NCBI GenBank assembly: GCA_021234155.1
Contig: JAJEKV010000124.1
Location: 808,001-872,000 of the forward strand
Origin: Isoetes taiwanensis
Lineage: Eukaryota; Streptophyta; Lycopodiopsida; Isoetales; Isoetaceae
Reading direction: 5' to 3'
DNA: 64,000 bases
Shown piece after piece: positions 46,035 through 57,106 of the stretch. The notes beneath the pieces are model-generated. The model had not been told where the DNA came from and searched no databases. It saw only the letters and a program-made list of their open reading frames with translations. Made by a program: the position numbers and the translations under genes. The number at the start of each line of letters is the position of its first letter. Positions within the stretch are counted from its first letter, which is position 1.

Positions 46035-46900
46035 CTAAACATTAGAACTGAATGGGATTTCTGTGAGGTTGGTACCATAAGTTGGCGCATTCTTACCCAA
46101 TATCAGTGTGTGTTCCACATGAGTCTTTCCAAAAGGAAGTTTTTTACGATTCGGGAGTCTATAATAATTGCTCCATAGATTGTGCCTCTTGCACATGCTA
46201 TATGGGCGTGATAGAAAAGGGTTTCTTGTTGATTTGGTACACAGAAGTTGTATGTATAGGATTGGCCAGTTTGAATTGGACATTGCATCACATATGTAGG
46301 ACCATCTGCCCAAGTTGAATGCCTTTATATTCCATGCCTGCAAAATCACTCTGTTATTAAAAAATCATTATGTTCTTTAGAATATAGAAAATGCAAATGA
46401 AATTATGAGGTTTCTTGTGACCAAATTGGTCATGTTTCCGATAATACAGCCTCCTTTTCTAAGACAAATTGTTGGCCCTGGAGATTTGCCATTTACTGCC
46501 ACAATTTCCTTAGTGACACAACCAACTATGTAGTCTAGATAATCAGTGTGGGGGAGAGAACCTAATTGTGAGAAATCAAGACTATTTGCAAGAGAATAAA
46601 AAGTAAAGTCTCCTAGAATTATGAAATGAACATTGATCTTGAAGTCATAGTAAGAGATAGCAGCATTTATGCCATCACAGTAACTCAAACATAATAGAAG
46701 CAAGGGTAAGAGAATTCTTAGTGTACAGATCTGCATCGTTCCCAACCTGTTGATGACGTGGAAGAAATGGGCTTGTGAGGTTGCCTGTAACCAAATTGGT
46801 CACGTGTATGATAACATTGTCTCCTTTTCTAAGACAAATTGTTGGCCCTGGAAATTTGCCATTTACTGCCACATTTCCTTAGTGGCACAACCACCTGTGT
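46035..46900 (-). pseudogene. Laccase (multicopper oxidase) exons, shuffled and broken
   Basis: Plant laccases are secreted copper oxidases of lignin and polyphenol metabolism. On the minus strand there is a signal peptide and mature start (MQICTLRILLPLLLLCLSYC, AAISYYDFKI; about 46736-46640). An exon-2 piece appears twice: AVNGKFPGPTICLRKGDNVI (about 46900-46760, upstream of exon 1) and EIVAVNGKSPGPTICLRKG (about 46545-46400). An exon-3 piece reads [20 protein letters not shown], then [20 protein letters not shown] (about 46295-46140). The HAH of the trinuclear copper site is present. In the second exon-2 copy the segment after LRKG is altered. The rest of the roughly 560-residue enzyme is missing. 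Exon 2 before exon 1 means the locus is rearranged. Confidence 0.82.
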
Positions 46901-48198
46901 AGTCTACATAATCAATCTGGTAAAGAAAATCCAATAGTGAGAAATCAAGATTATCTGCATGAGAAAAAATATGAGAGCTAAACTATGCTCTATTTGAGAA
47001 CATTGCAGAAACTACATGCATCATAGAGCACCAATTAACATTTCTAATGTTCTGAAAATATATAAGAGGTCTAATGTTATGGCCTGTTTTGATGACAACT
47101 ATTTCTCAGATGAAAACCTAAAATGAAAATCTCAGGAATGGTGTATGACAGGTTTAACTGAAGAAGATTTGGTGGAAGATGTCTTCTAGATGCATCAGAA
47201 AGAGTTTGAATAGCCTCTGCCACACGAAGTGATGTAGCTAATTGCTGTATTGAGGGAAAAGCAAGTGGATCCATATTACAACAGAAGAAAAAGAAATACA
47301 ACACATTTCAACTTCGTTTTATGATCAACACATTTTATAGATCGTAATTCCTAATGTAGTGGATCATTACATGACATTTAAAAGTACATACGGCCATACG
47401 ATTCAAGAAATGGGTAACATACATGATTACAACTTCTCTATTTATGATTGGAAGTCCGTCACTATTCTTAGCCTTTTTACTAAATTATTAAAGAAGCAAA
47501 TTGTTTGAACTGGTCTAAGGCATGCAAAGTCCACCAAGCGACAATGCCATATCCTGATTTGTTATCGAGGCAACTTCTGAATCTTAAGACGTCAGATTGC
47601 AACTACAAAAGAAAAGAGATGAACATGATAAAAGAAAGAATGCAAACCATAGCATCCTTTTAGCATCGTCATAGTAAGACAAACCCATTTGATAGGGTAG
47701 AACAAATCAAGGTCTTATCAACTCAAGCCTTTCCATCATTGCTGCCGAATAGGACATGTTTGCATGCTCCAAGCTCAATGGTGCGTACATGATCTTTTGC
47801 TCTTCAATTTATGGAAGATCAAAAGCTTAAAATTCACTTGCCCCAAATGTTTATGAACTTAAGATATTTTTTGTAGCTAGCATGACCTGCAAATTCACTG
47901 GAGAAACCTAGGCCAAACATAAACATAACTGTATGAAAGGCGTAAGATATTGATGTATATCAGAAATGAACAGATACAGTGAGTTTCCTGGGCTTCTGAT
48001 CCGCAACTTCAAGTATCATATCTTCCAAATGTAACCAGCAAGTCCAGAACAGAAAATAACATGATATAATGCTAAATAGCAAGGGCAGCACAGAAAGCAC
48101 CATGATATAATGCAGAAAAGTAACCATGGTATGATGTAGAAGACTGAACATACTGCACATGCCAATGCTTAGCTACTGAAACAGAGATGTAGCAGAAA
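46901..48198. other. No certain gene
   Basis: A minus-strand stretch at about 47274-47140 (MDPLAFPSIQQLATSLRVAE, then AIQTLSDASRRHLPPNLLQL) has the look of a real N-terminal exon, but I cannot name a family. It is on the same strand as the laccase exons and the candidate Helitron end, so it might be another captured piece. The remainder to 48198 shows nothing recognisable. Confidence 0.35.
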
Positions 48199-48353
48199 TT
48201 AGGAAGGTATAAATCACAGATGGCCATACAATTGCGCTTGCAAAAGAAAAGCTAAATATGAATGCATATTCACCAGGTTAGGAAGGTATAAATCACAGAT
48301 GGTCATACAATTGCGCTTGCAAAAGAAAAGCTAAATATGAATGCATATTCACC
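48199..48353. repeat. 79-bp tandem duplication
   Basis: Two nearly identical 79-bp units (48199-48277 and 48278-48353) beginning ttaggaaggtataaatcaca; the visible difference is tggccatac against tggtcatac. Confidence 0.95.
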
Positions 48354-48544
48354 GCCGGTGCTGGAGAAAACGAAGTACAATGTAGGAAAAAAACACAGTA
48401 ATAGTTTAGTACATGTGACAATAAAACCTTTTGCCTAATATCATGACAAAAGCCTCTGCCTATTATATCAACTGTAGTTACAAACAAATATATAGTTGAA
48501 ATTTGAGAGCTGGAGCAAGCATATCTTGTTCAAAGTTGTGCGTG

Positions 48545-48750
48545 CCTACTCCTGCTGATAGTTTAGCACACTCTTTGCTGCTATTATGGGGTTCTGAAGC
48601 ACAGGGAGACTTTACTCGGTGCCAATTGGGTAGTTTATGGACCTTCGTTGCTCTACACGGTGCCTTTGCTTGAATAGGTTTCATGTTGCGCCAATTTGAA
48701 CTTCTCAATCTGTACAATTGCATCCCTACAATGCAATTGCATTCTCTCGT
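48545..48750 (+). pseudogene. Nuclear copy of plastid psbD (photosystem II D2) fragment
   Basis: The plus strand reads [24 protein letters not shown], then [17 protein letters not shown], a stop, IGFMLRQFEL and, after a one-base shift, VQLHPYNAIAFS. This is the well-conserved segment of the D2 protein around the second and third membrane helices. A Trp codon is lost between FTR and CQLG, a stop interrupts ALHGAFA.IGF, and the frame shifts after FEL, so it is a decayed plastid-to-nucleus transfer of about 200 bp, not a functional gene. The sequence on either side is not plastid-like to my reading. Confidence 0.88.
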
Positions 48751-48946
48751 CCGATTAATGTACGCCAATATGAGTTGAGCTTGCAACATTCTTAGCTGCA
48801 AATACTGATCTAAAACTCATGATAAAAACACTATTCTTTCTAGGCATTTAAGTTGCAAATCATAGATAGAATCATAACAACAAATATCTACCAGAGAAAA
48901 TGAAGTTTTGCACGCGCCATGTGGCTATGGGTTAGCATGTAACAGT

Positions 48947-49063
48947 AGGTAACGGCATAGTTTAAAGACATGAAGAGAGGAATAAAACCTTCCACCAATT
49001 GCATATAGGTGGCGGCATAGTTAAAGACATGAAGAGAGAAATAAAACCTTCCACCAATTGCAG
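48947..49063. repeat. 60-bp tandem duplication
   Basis: Two units starting aggtaacggcatag (48947) and aggtggcggcatag (49007), each continuing taaagacatgaagagag and ending ccttccaccaattgca. Confidence 0.93.
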
Positions 49064-49159
49064 TTGCGGCACTGCTTCATTTGCTTCTTGTCGCCAAAAG
49101 TGTTCCTAGATTTCTTGCTCTATTTGCTTGTTGAACTCTGGCACCATGTTTGTTGTAGG

Positions 49160-49311
49160 TGTTTCAGTCAGGCTGCTTTCAAGTTTAGAGACATTCTAGT
49201 GAGATGGGTTCTTGTTTCCATATATAAGAAGGATGTTTCAGTCAGGCTGCTCTCAAGTGTAGAGACTTGAATATTCTAGTGAGATGGGTTCTTGTTTCCA
49301 TGTATAAGAAG
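49160..49311. repeat. Approximately 74-bp tandem duplication
   Basis: Two units beginning tgtttcagtcaggctgct (about 49160 and 49234), both ending gagatgggttcttgtttcca then tataagaag; the second has an extra tgaat. Confidence 0.93.
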
Positions 49312-51949
49312 AGTTTTTTAAACAGAAACTGTCAACCTGGTTGAAAGTTTAACAAAAGTTAATACTGTCAACTATTTATAAGGCATGAATGTAAAGTTAT
49401 GTGTATGAACATGGACACTACCATCAAGAGGACATGCATGGGGACCCATATCTTACCTCTAGCATGATTTGTTAGGCCCATATCCGAGCAAATAAAGGCA
49501 GTGATTCAAAAAGAAATACTTAAAATTTGGGATCAAGCAACTAAATGACCGGCCATGTGCAACACAGAGGCAAAGTTGCAAGCACAAAATTCCCAACCAT
49601 GAACTTCCAGTGGTCTCCATATCTGCAAAGGCAATATTCTCCTAGTTATACTGCAAAATGGTGGCTGCTAACAGAATGGGTCTGAAGGCACAATGATTTT
49701 TAAAAACTCCATGGCCATGGCTGGGGCTGAAGCAACCAAAGTGGAATAGGATCCAAATTTGAGAAACACAATAAGATCATAATTGTTGGCAATCTCATAG
49801 AGATTTTGATGAGGATCTTCAGGTCCAATCCTAAATAGATGCTAGAAAATTGTGCAAGATCCATTAACCCGACATGAAAAATATCCGATGGTTAGAAAGG
49901 GATAATTAGAAGGAGCATAGATGCTTCCATGGTGTGTCTATATGTGTCATGCTTCAACTTCTTCATATCTGCAACAGAAGGATGAAATCAAACTGGAAAA
50001 GGATGCAGTAAAACTAAATGGAAGAAATTGACACCCATCATTTGTTGCTCATGTACAACTACCTTTGCAATGCATACAATTGCATCGAACGTAAGAAAAG
50101 CATAAAAGCCTAACTTATGGTAAAGAAGACTCTTACCTTGATTCATAGCTTGGAGCAATAGTTTTGAGTTTCGCTTGGAAGCTAAGACATAATGCAAAGC
50201 GATCTTCAAAAAACCTTACAAAATGCTTTGATTAGAAGTACAATACATGGGAATTTTGAAAGTAAATGAAGACATAGAAGTTGTTTTAATGTGTAGAGAT
50301 ATTAGTTCCTTAAAAATAATCTTGTCCCTGAATGTCGTAGGGAATCAGGAACACATTTATCAGGAACACATTTATCCGGCAAGCTACCATTCTCTGCATT
50401 TCTGCTTGAATAAAATCTGTAGGAAGTTAATACCAGAGGAAAGAAAATGCTTAGCTTTTTAAGTGAAGCAGAGTACTGGAGCTCGATGGGGAACTGGTTG
50501 GGTCATGGAGCTACGGCTCAATATCTTAACAATTCCAGTTTCCATAGCATCACTAATTAGCAAGCATGCTTTAGATATGGCACAAAAAGCATGAATTGAC
50601 ACTATGGTGAAAGTAATGTGATCCTATTAAGACACCCTAAGAAGACACGGTCTGCATTTGAAGACCATATTTGCTCGTCGTTATATGGTCTCAATCTGCA
50701 AGAGTAATAGTCAAAAAGGCTCTTCCCAAGCAATCCGCATTTCAGCGGAACAAACATACCTTCAAACAATTACTATATACAATGGAGTCCAATGGATAAC
50801 ACTCCACTCCCAACAGTGGTGCCAATTTGCTTATCAAATTGTCTCCATCAGTTGCCAAAATTATAAGAACGTGTATCCATTCATGTACAGCCTTTCTAAG
50901 AATAATCAAATGGTCTGTCATGTCATTTTTTCAGGACTGTACCCATGCTTGCTGGACCGCTATCACTTGCTAAGCATATTAACACGGCCAATGTCACCAC
51001 ATAATATAAGACCATCATCATCAAAGAAATAATCATGAGCAAACACACCCTTAACATGTTACATAGGAGATGCTCATTGAAGGCAACAATGATCCACAAC
51101 ATGATGGCAAGTAACGGCATCAAAATGGCTGTTGCCAGTAAGTTAGAACATCAAAATCAAGGATATAAACTTGTCCATTCTCAGCTAAAGCATCATGTTT
51201 GCACATGGGATTCTAAAATGCTAGACATGCTTGCCATTTAGCATCTGCACATTACAAAAGAAAAAATATACCTTCAAACAATTACTGCATGCATTGGAGT
51301 CCAAGGAATTTGTGAGCTTGTTATCTTCTCGAGCAAAATCAAAAGCAAAAGTACTCAAGAAATGGATGGCTAGACTTGAAGATTAGATAGTTACCTGGTC
51401 AGTTACTTCTGAGGGCCTATCTTCATCAATCGCTCATCAAATCTACACTTTCCAACAGGTCCATTGTTCATAATACAACAGAGCAAAATCTTTTCATGAT
51501 CTTACCCTAAGGTAACAGCCTTTTTGAGTATGACAATATCGCTCTCTACTTAGACCATTTCATCCTGCACATAATGCTCATAACAATAAATAAACCTTTA
51601 TAAGCAACTTACAGCTAGCTACAACAAAACAAATAGATTAAAGGTAGCTCTTATACATTACGGAGTAATATTATTTAACTAATTCAGTGAAGGCAATATA
51701 ATTACAGTATCTACATATGTGCCTACCGTGATATGTTAAGAGCACAGTAGATGCAAACCAATTTGTGTGATTAAGCAAAGCCTATCCTATGAAGAGCTCA
51801 CTATTCTTGATATTATCTAAATACTTGGAAGACCTTTCCAGGAGCATGCTTGCAAAGTGAATCATAAAGCTCCAAAAGAATCAGATGGGAAGGAAGGAAG
51901 GAAGGAAGGTACTTTTATCGTCCACGGAGACCAATCGGTCTATGGGACC
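49312..51949. other. No gene recognised
   Basis: About 2.6 kb of AT-rich DNA without family-like frames. The phrase ccttcaaacaattact followed by caatggagtccaa at about 50758 returns near 51272 as ccttcaaacaattactgcat, an older dispersed duplication. A short ggaa microsatellite lies at about 51889-51907. Doubled words such as tcaggaacacatttatc (about 50345) are minor slippage. Confidence 0.45.
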
Positions 51950-52050
51950 CAATACAAAAACGCAGCAAGCGGATTACTGCCCGGATTAAAAAACCCCCGC
52001 CCCGAAGGGTTTTCGAGGGAAAAACCGTGGCAGCAATCAGCCTGCTGACA
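51950..52050. repeat. LTR-like relic related to 44823-44868
   Basis: The sequence gcccggattaaaaaaccccc followed by a gaagggttttcgagggaaaa stretch matches, with substitutions, the piece at 44823-44868 in the same orientation. The alternating homopolymer style (GGTTTTTCCC..CGGGGTTTTTTAATCC on the minus strand) is typical of plant LTR ends. It abuts the 3' end of the LINE. Confidence 0.55.
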
Positions 52051-52096
52051 AACTGTGCTAATCATATAAAATGCAGAAACATCCCAATATATACAG

Positions 52097-55000
52097 TCAT
52101 GCACCACCCCCGTAGTGCCTAGTCACGGACACCAAAGGGGCAAATGTGACCTCAAGCAGTCCGGTACCTCGGATGTATGACCCCAGGCACGATCTTGGCG
52201 GTGTATTCATCAGCAAATGCAAGGGCACGTCCGGGCCATTACTAAGGGGCGATCGGCCCGGACCGACCAACACCGGGCAACTCTGGAAAGTGTGAGACTC
52301 ATCCTCAATGGCACCCGTTTGACAGCACTGACAGAGCCTGTCCTGGCGGGGCTCCCCAATCCACCCGCCCGTCTCGATGCGAAGATGGTGGGCACTGTCG
52401 CGAATGGAGGCAATGAGTCTGCGCTTTCTCGAGGGCGGCAGGGAACGCAGGTAGAGGCAGGTGGGCCCCGGGCTAATGCGGGGTTGATGTGCTCCTTGTA
52501 ATGGGCCATTTTGACCTGCTCTAGAGCAATGGGGTCCCCGAGCTTGCCAAGGAAACAAGCATCTAGGTACTCCCGCCAGTCCGCCACGATCGGCCCGGCC
52601 GCTAGCCAGCCTATGCGCATCTGTGCTCCCGACGTTCCATCTGGCGAACCAGCGATCTCTCTTACCCCTCCAACAAAGGCCCTAAGCCGCTGGCGGACTC
52701 ATGGCCACGGTGTAAGCCCAGTCGCGGGGCCGAGCATCACCCATAGTAACCACTTTACGAAAATAGGCGATGTGTCTATCAAGGGCTTAGGCGAAGTGCA
52801 AGAATCAGTTTCTCGCAGCGAGAGGAATCGATAGGGGACTGAAGGTTTCACCCCAAGTGCGTGTTAAAAATGCCTTCCGCACTGCTCCAAGTCATTCCGT
52901 GTCGCCAAAGAGGCGGCCAGGGCCCCAAACCTCGACCCGTCTGAAGGACGGGCTCGACCGGTGCGAGCAGATGTGACCGATGGCCCCAATCATATAGCTC
53001 TGCCGATGACTGTTGTTACGCATGGCATAAAGCGCTTTCCGGCCTGGCACACCGCATAGCGGATAGCGCCTCCCAGAGCGAGGAGGGGAACTCACCCCTA
53101 GGTACTTGTAGGTGGGCGTGGCGTCCACGGCTGTCCCCGATATGTGAGTCACGGGAGGCATGGGGTGGCGTGAAGAGGATATGAGAACCACCCGGTCTTG
53201 GCGATTGACGCACGATATGTCCAGAGCGACAAAATGTGTCTAGGGCATCCGGGTGAGGCTGCATAGCTTCGGGGTGGGGCGGCGAAAGCCAACATCGTCG
53301 CATAGATGATTTGGCGGATGACCGGTGCAAAAGCCGTATGCCATCCCCATGCTCGGAAGCCGTGGCTCTAAGCCGATCAATGTAGAGGCCAAAAAGTGTT
53401 GGCGAGAGGGGGCAACCACCCGCCGGACCCCGATACTCTTTTGGTGAATGCTTGGCCCGTCGGTGCGATCCCCGCCAAAACAACTCTCATACAACTGTAT
53501 ATGGCATTACGCACAGGCGGCGGGGAGCCCCAATTGACGCAGTCTCTAGCCTACGGCTTTTCCGGGGACCATATCAAAAGCCTTTGCGAAGTCCACAAAG
53601 CAAAGCAATACAAGTCCGGTAGATGATTCCGTATCTTCAATCGTGCCCTTGGCGTAAAGATATGGTCAATCGTTGAGTGGCGGGTCGAAAAGCACACTGT
53701 GTGAGGGGCGCACATCCATCCTCCCCGGCCAGTCAATCGCTGCTTTCGAGAATGCCGATAACGGTTGGCAAATCTTGAATCGACCATGATCGTCCGTAAT
53801 TGGTAGGACAAAGGTGGGTCGCCCGCCTTGTGAATGGGAACAACTCGCTTGTGGTCCATTGTCGGGAAACCCTCCCGCAATGCTCATTGAATGGGGTAGT
53901 GAGGACCGCGACAAGCGGCCGCCCCTCGCCCACTTGAGTAACTCCTACCGCATACCATCGAGGTCACTGCCTTCCCATTAGCTAGCCGTTGCGAGTGCCC
54001 TCCTCAACATCCTCGGCCCACGAGAACCAATGGGGCCATCCCGGGGGTATGGGCGCTGGCGTCCCCGGGCGGGTCATAGAGCTGCTGCAAGTACTGTTCC
54101 CACTGCCCGGGTGTGATGTCCCCTGTAGGCTGGGCTGGCCTTCGAAGCACTCTGTGCCAAAAGGTTCGAGGATGAGTGTCCAGCAGGCCAAACATCTCCC
54201 CCTGATGCCTGGCAAGGTACCGCCTTTGTGTCCTTCGTGATGGGCGATTGCGTGGTGGTGGCAAGCCGGCACACGGATCTAGAATGTGACTGAGCCGCCA
54301 GCTATGTTCTTTTACAACCGCATCAAACCATCGGGTTACGCTGGAATGTTGTCGACCCCGAAGCGGGCGACGCTGGGGTCGCTAAAGCACTCCGGCCCGC
54401 CGCATCCCGTAATAGCGAAGTCGGTGGTCTGTCTGCCGCTCTAGTGTGGAGGTCGAGAATTACCGGGAGGGCGCCCATGAGCATCTTACAGAGTCCTCGC
54501 CTCGCCATAATCGAAGTCTCAACCGAGGGGGCGAGGGGCTGGCATAGTGGGGGTTCCGCGGCTCGCCAAACCAGTCCAAATAAAGTGGAGGTGATCGAGT
54601 CGATCTCCTCATCCCGATCGGTATGCAGGCCCACCCTGAAACGACCGATGAGATGCATATCTTGCGCGCAACTACAAGCACATAGTCCACCACACTAGAC
54701 CCTCCCCGATTGTCCTGCTCGCATGTGCACTTGGCGAATCGGGCCACTGTGAAAGGCCATTGCAAATTATCAAGTCAAAAATGCCACATAGCAGAGCAAT
54801 CGTGCGCCAAAGCGAAAGTGACACGGCCGTCATCCGACCTCCGCGGGCGGGCTACTTCAAGGGGTGGGCGGCAGGACATCGTCGGCCCGAGGGGGTCAAG
54901 TCGCATGGGCTGCTCTACTCCGTCCAGGTGCATTGAAATCTCCAAGAAGGACGACCCTACCCAACCGCTGATGCCGGCCAGATGTCATCATATAGATCGA

Positions 55001-55395
55001 CATACGGGTCCATCCTATCCGCGACGGGGTGGCTGCGATAGAAGGTGCCGCCGCTGCGTGAGGGAAATAACAGCGCCGTAAAAGAGGGTTGCCATCGGTA
55101 TTATGCAATAACGAACCCGAAGCACCGGTTGTGTCCGTCATCTTCCTCGGAGGGTAACCGAATGTGCCAAGGTTGTCCCAGAGTAGCAAGCCACTCCCCA
55201 TGACCCCGCCTGTCTGTGCAGTGTATTGAAGACCGAGAAATGTTGGTAACCGGCAAATCGTAGCCTGCGGCCCAAAGATGCTCCCATGTCTCCATGAGGA
55301 AGATGAGATCCATACCGCCGCCACGGAAGTTCGGGACCGCCCCCTTCGCCAAGGGAAGCCTCGACAATTCCATGAGACCACCCGAGGCACAATTC
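52097..55395 (-). pseudogene. LINE ORF2: endonuclease, reverse transcriptase, Cys/His tail
   Basis: Endonuclease: VSWNCRGFPW, DLIFLMETWEHLWAAGYDLP and VVLLGDFNAPG carry the Asn, Glu and Asp/Asn of the exonuclease-endonuclease-phosphatase fold. Reverse transcriptase: YRTIMVDSRFAN-like, HSTIDHIFT, then GCPLSPTLFGLYIDRLRA and, in another frame, the YADD site at about 53300, where TATGC is followed directly by GACGAT so that one base of the Ala-Asp junction is missing. The C-terminus has RLCQCCQTGAIEDESHTFQSC, a CCHC-like zinc motif typical of this LINE group. ORF2 cuts target DNA and primes reverse transcription there. Here it is broken at ten or more places. Confidence 0.82.
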
Positions 55396-56028
55396 CTATT
55401 TGTCGGCCAGAGGGATGGTATGCGCAGCCCGAGTCGCGGGGGGAGGGACGGGAAGCGTAGGTCGAAAGTGAGAAGTAGATGGAGCGGAGGCGATGTGGTC
55501 GAGAGGGCGTGGGTCAGCGAGGGAGCAAAATGAGGAGGAGAAGGGGGGCCGTGGTAGTAGAAGAAGCGTGGCCGCAGCGTACTGTGGGTTGGGGCTCGTG
55601 GGTCCGCAGCAAGTAGTGTGTCGTCGGAAAATGTGCATCCTGCCTCGAACCAATCCTGCGGCACCCCCCTGTTGGCGAATGCCTCTGACCCTGACAAGCT
55701 CCTGTCTGCGTGCCTCCTGCTGCACGGGTGTGAGGTCCCGGTCCACGTACAGGGATGTCCCCTTCAACATCTGGCCCTGGCGCAATATGGCATCACGCAC
55801 CTGTGCATCCGCAACCGTGAATATGACAATGCGGTCACGGCCCGGGCGCTGAGCCCCATGCCGGGCTGCTCGAGAAATGTGAACTGGCCCCGGGAATGTC
55901 ATCCGATCGAGAATGTGTGTTCGGATGTGGTGGGCGAGACTCTCCCCCTGCTGTTCTGGCATGCCTCGAACTACCAGATTGTGGCCTCTCCGCCTGCGCT
56001 CCTGGAGTTCTGCGGCCTGCGGGTCCAA
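55396..56028 (-). pseudogene. LINE ORF1, RRM-like RNA-binding protein
   Basis: The product begins with a helical MDPQAAELQERRRRGHNLVV segment and continues with RGMPEQQGES, then DRIVIFTVADAQVRDAILRQ and MLKGTSLYVDRDLTPVQQEA. This is the order of an L1-type ORF1: short coiled coil, RRM-like core and C-terminal domain, which bind element RNA. The last third after about 55600 runs into another frame (low-complexity Pro/Ser). The upstream leader in other frames is Pro-rich. Assignment to ORF1 rests on position upstream of the endonuclease and on these motifs. Confidence 0.65.
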
Positions 56029-56689
56029 GGTGGGCGAAGGCCGGGTCCTGTGCTGGGGGGGTGGTGGTGGTGGCTGGGATGGCGTGGAGTGACTGGAGTG
56101 TGGCTGGGATGGCGTGGAGTGGCTGGAGAGCGGGGCAGCAGTGCGGGGGCGTGGCTGGGAGGACTAAGTAAAGAATCAAGATATAATCCTAATGCATAAC
56201 ACAACCAAAATCGTGCTTTCAGTTTTCTTGAGCATCGACTTACAAAAAGAACCCTTAGCTGGGACGATTCCTATACCTCTGTAGAATCAGAAAAATAAGA
56301 AAATTATTTACCTACCATCCTGCTTCTATGCTATTAAGGTCCCCTAATATGATACGGCCAATAGCCAAGCTTGAGAAAGACTACATCTGGGCTCCTCTTC
56401 TGTGCGATCAAAATCATCAGATAAAATAATTCTTTGAGCCTGCATGCCGAAAAGCCTTGATGCTATCAAACGTGGCATGCATCCACCTGCAATCGGATAA
56501 GGAAGGAAGGTTTTGCCATAACAACGAAAAAAAATTCTTCGATTTCTGGAAAGTCGGATATTTATTCCGGCGTCCAAAATCTCATAAACCTTAGAAAAAT
56601 AACTTTTAAAAAATTTCAAAAAGGTTTTTCTCCAAACCGTAAAACCCCAAATTAACAAGATAGATAGTTTGAAAAAATTACAAAAGTAC

Positions 56690-56835
56690 TTAACATATTG
56701 TACGTAAAGTACGTATTTTACGTATTTAATAAGTATTTTATAAATCCGAAAAACGTGTTTAAAGTACTTTTTAAATGAGAGATATGCATACGGTATTAAT
56801 ATGTTAAGTACGTTTAATACCCGTACTGTCTGACA
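56690..56835. repeat. TACGTA-rich tract
   Basis: Repeated words gtacgtaaagtacgtatttt, acgtatttaataagt, aaagtacttttta and ttaagtacgtttaatacccg make partly palindromic AT-rich DNA, similar in composition and words to 44915-45065. An open minus-strand frame (56344-56916) across it encodes a Tyr/Val/Lys low-complexity sequence and is not considered a gene. Confidence 0.6.
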
Positions 56836-56961
56836 AGACTGTGGACAACGCAAGGCTGATAAACGTTCCCACAAAAAAACCCATACGCCACAGAGAATAT
56901 TGAAGTCTTGCATCACCTCTGGACCTGCACATCACCAACAAAAAAAATCAATAGAGAAAAA

Positions 56962-57060
56962 ACCTCGAAAAAGCGAGGGGCTGGTCACGCATGCCACGCG
57001 ATAAAAAGTAACATTTACACCTCGAAAAAGCGAAGCTAGTCACGCATGCCACGCAACAAA
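56962..57060. repeat. 57-bp tandem duplication
   Basis: Units beginning acctcgaaaaagcga at 56962 and 57019, both continuing gtcacgcatgccacgc. Confidence 0.9.
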
Positions 57061-57106
57061 AAACAATATTTATAATAATATACACACTAAGGGAGGGTTG
57101 GTGGGA

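Larger units (their letters stand above)
52097..56150 (-). mobile_element. LINE retrotransposon, near full length, multiply frameshifted
   Basis: A GC-rich minus-strand element in otherwise AT-rich DNA. In order from 56150: a proline-rich leader, ORF1 (about 56028-55600), endonuclease (about 55400-54900), a linker, reverse transcriptase (about 53920-53000) and a C-terminal Cys/His motif (about 52420-52290). There are no LTRs. No clear poly(A) tail is visible at the 3' end near 52090. Frames change every one to two hundred bases, so no protein can be made from this sequence as read. The reverse transcriptase style (VRQGCPLSPTLFGLYIDRL type, with WGPGRLFGDTE) recalls LINEs of algae and early land plants. 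Confidence 0.88.

Noticed and set aside
48545-48750. Functional psbD gene or plastid contig
   Set aside because: Only about 200 bp match, with a stop, a frame shift and a codon loss, and the flanks are not plastid-like.
55493-56199. Long plus-strand frames over the LINE 5' part
   Set aside because: They are on the opposite strand of a recognisable ORF1 and are expected in GC-rich DNA.
56344-56916. 190-codon open frame on the minus strand
   Set aside because: Its Tyr/Val/Lys-rich middle comes from the TACGTA tract. It has no family features and shares no sequence with the LINE.
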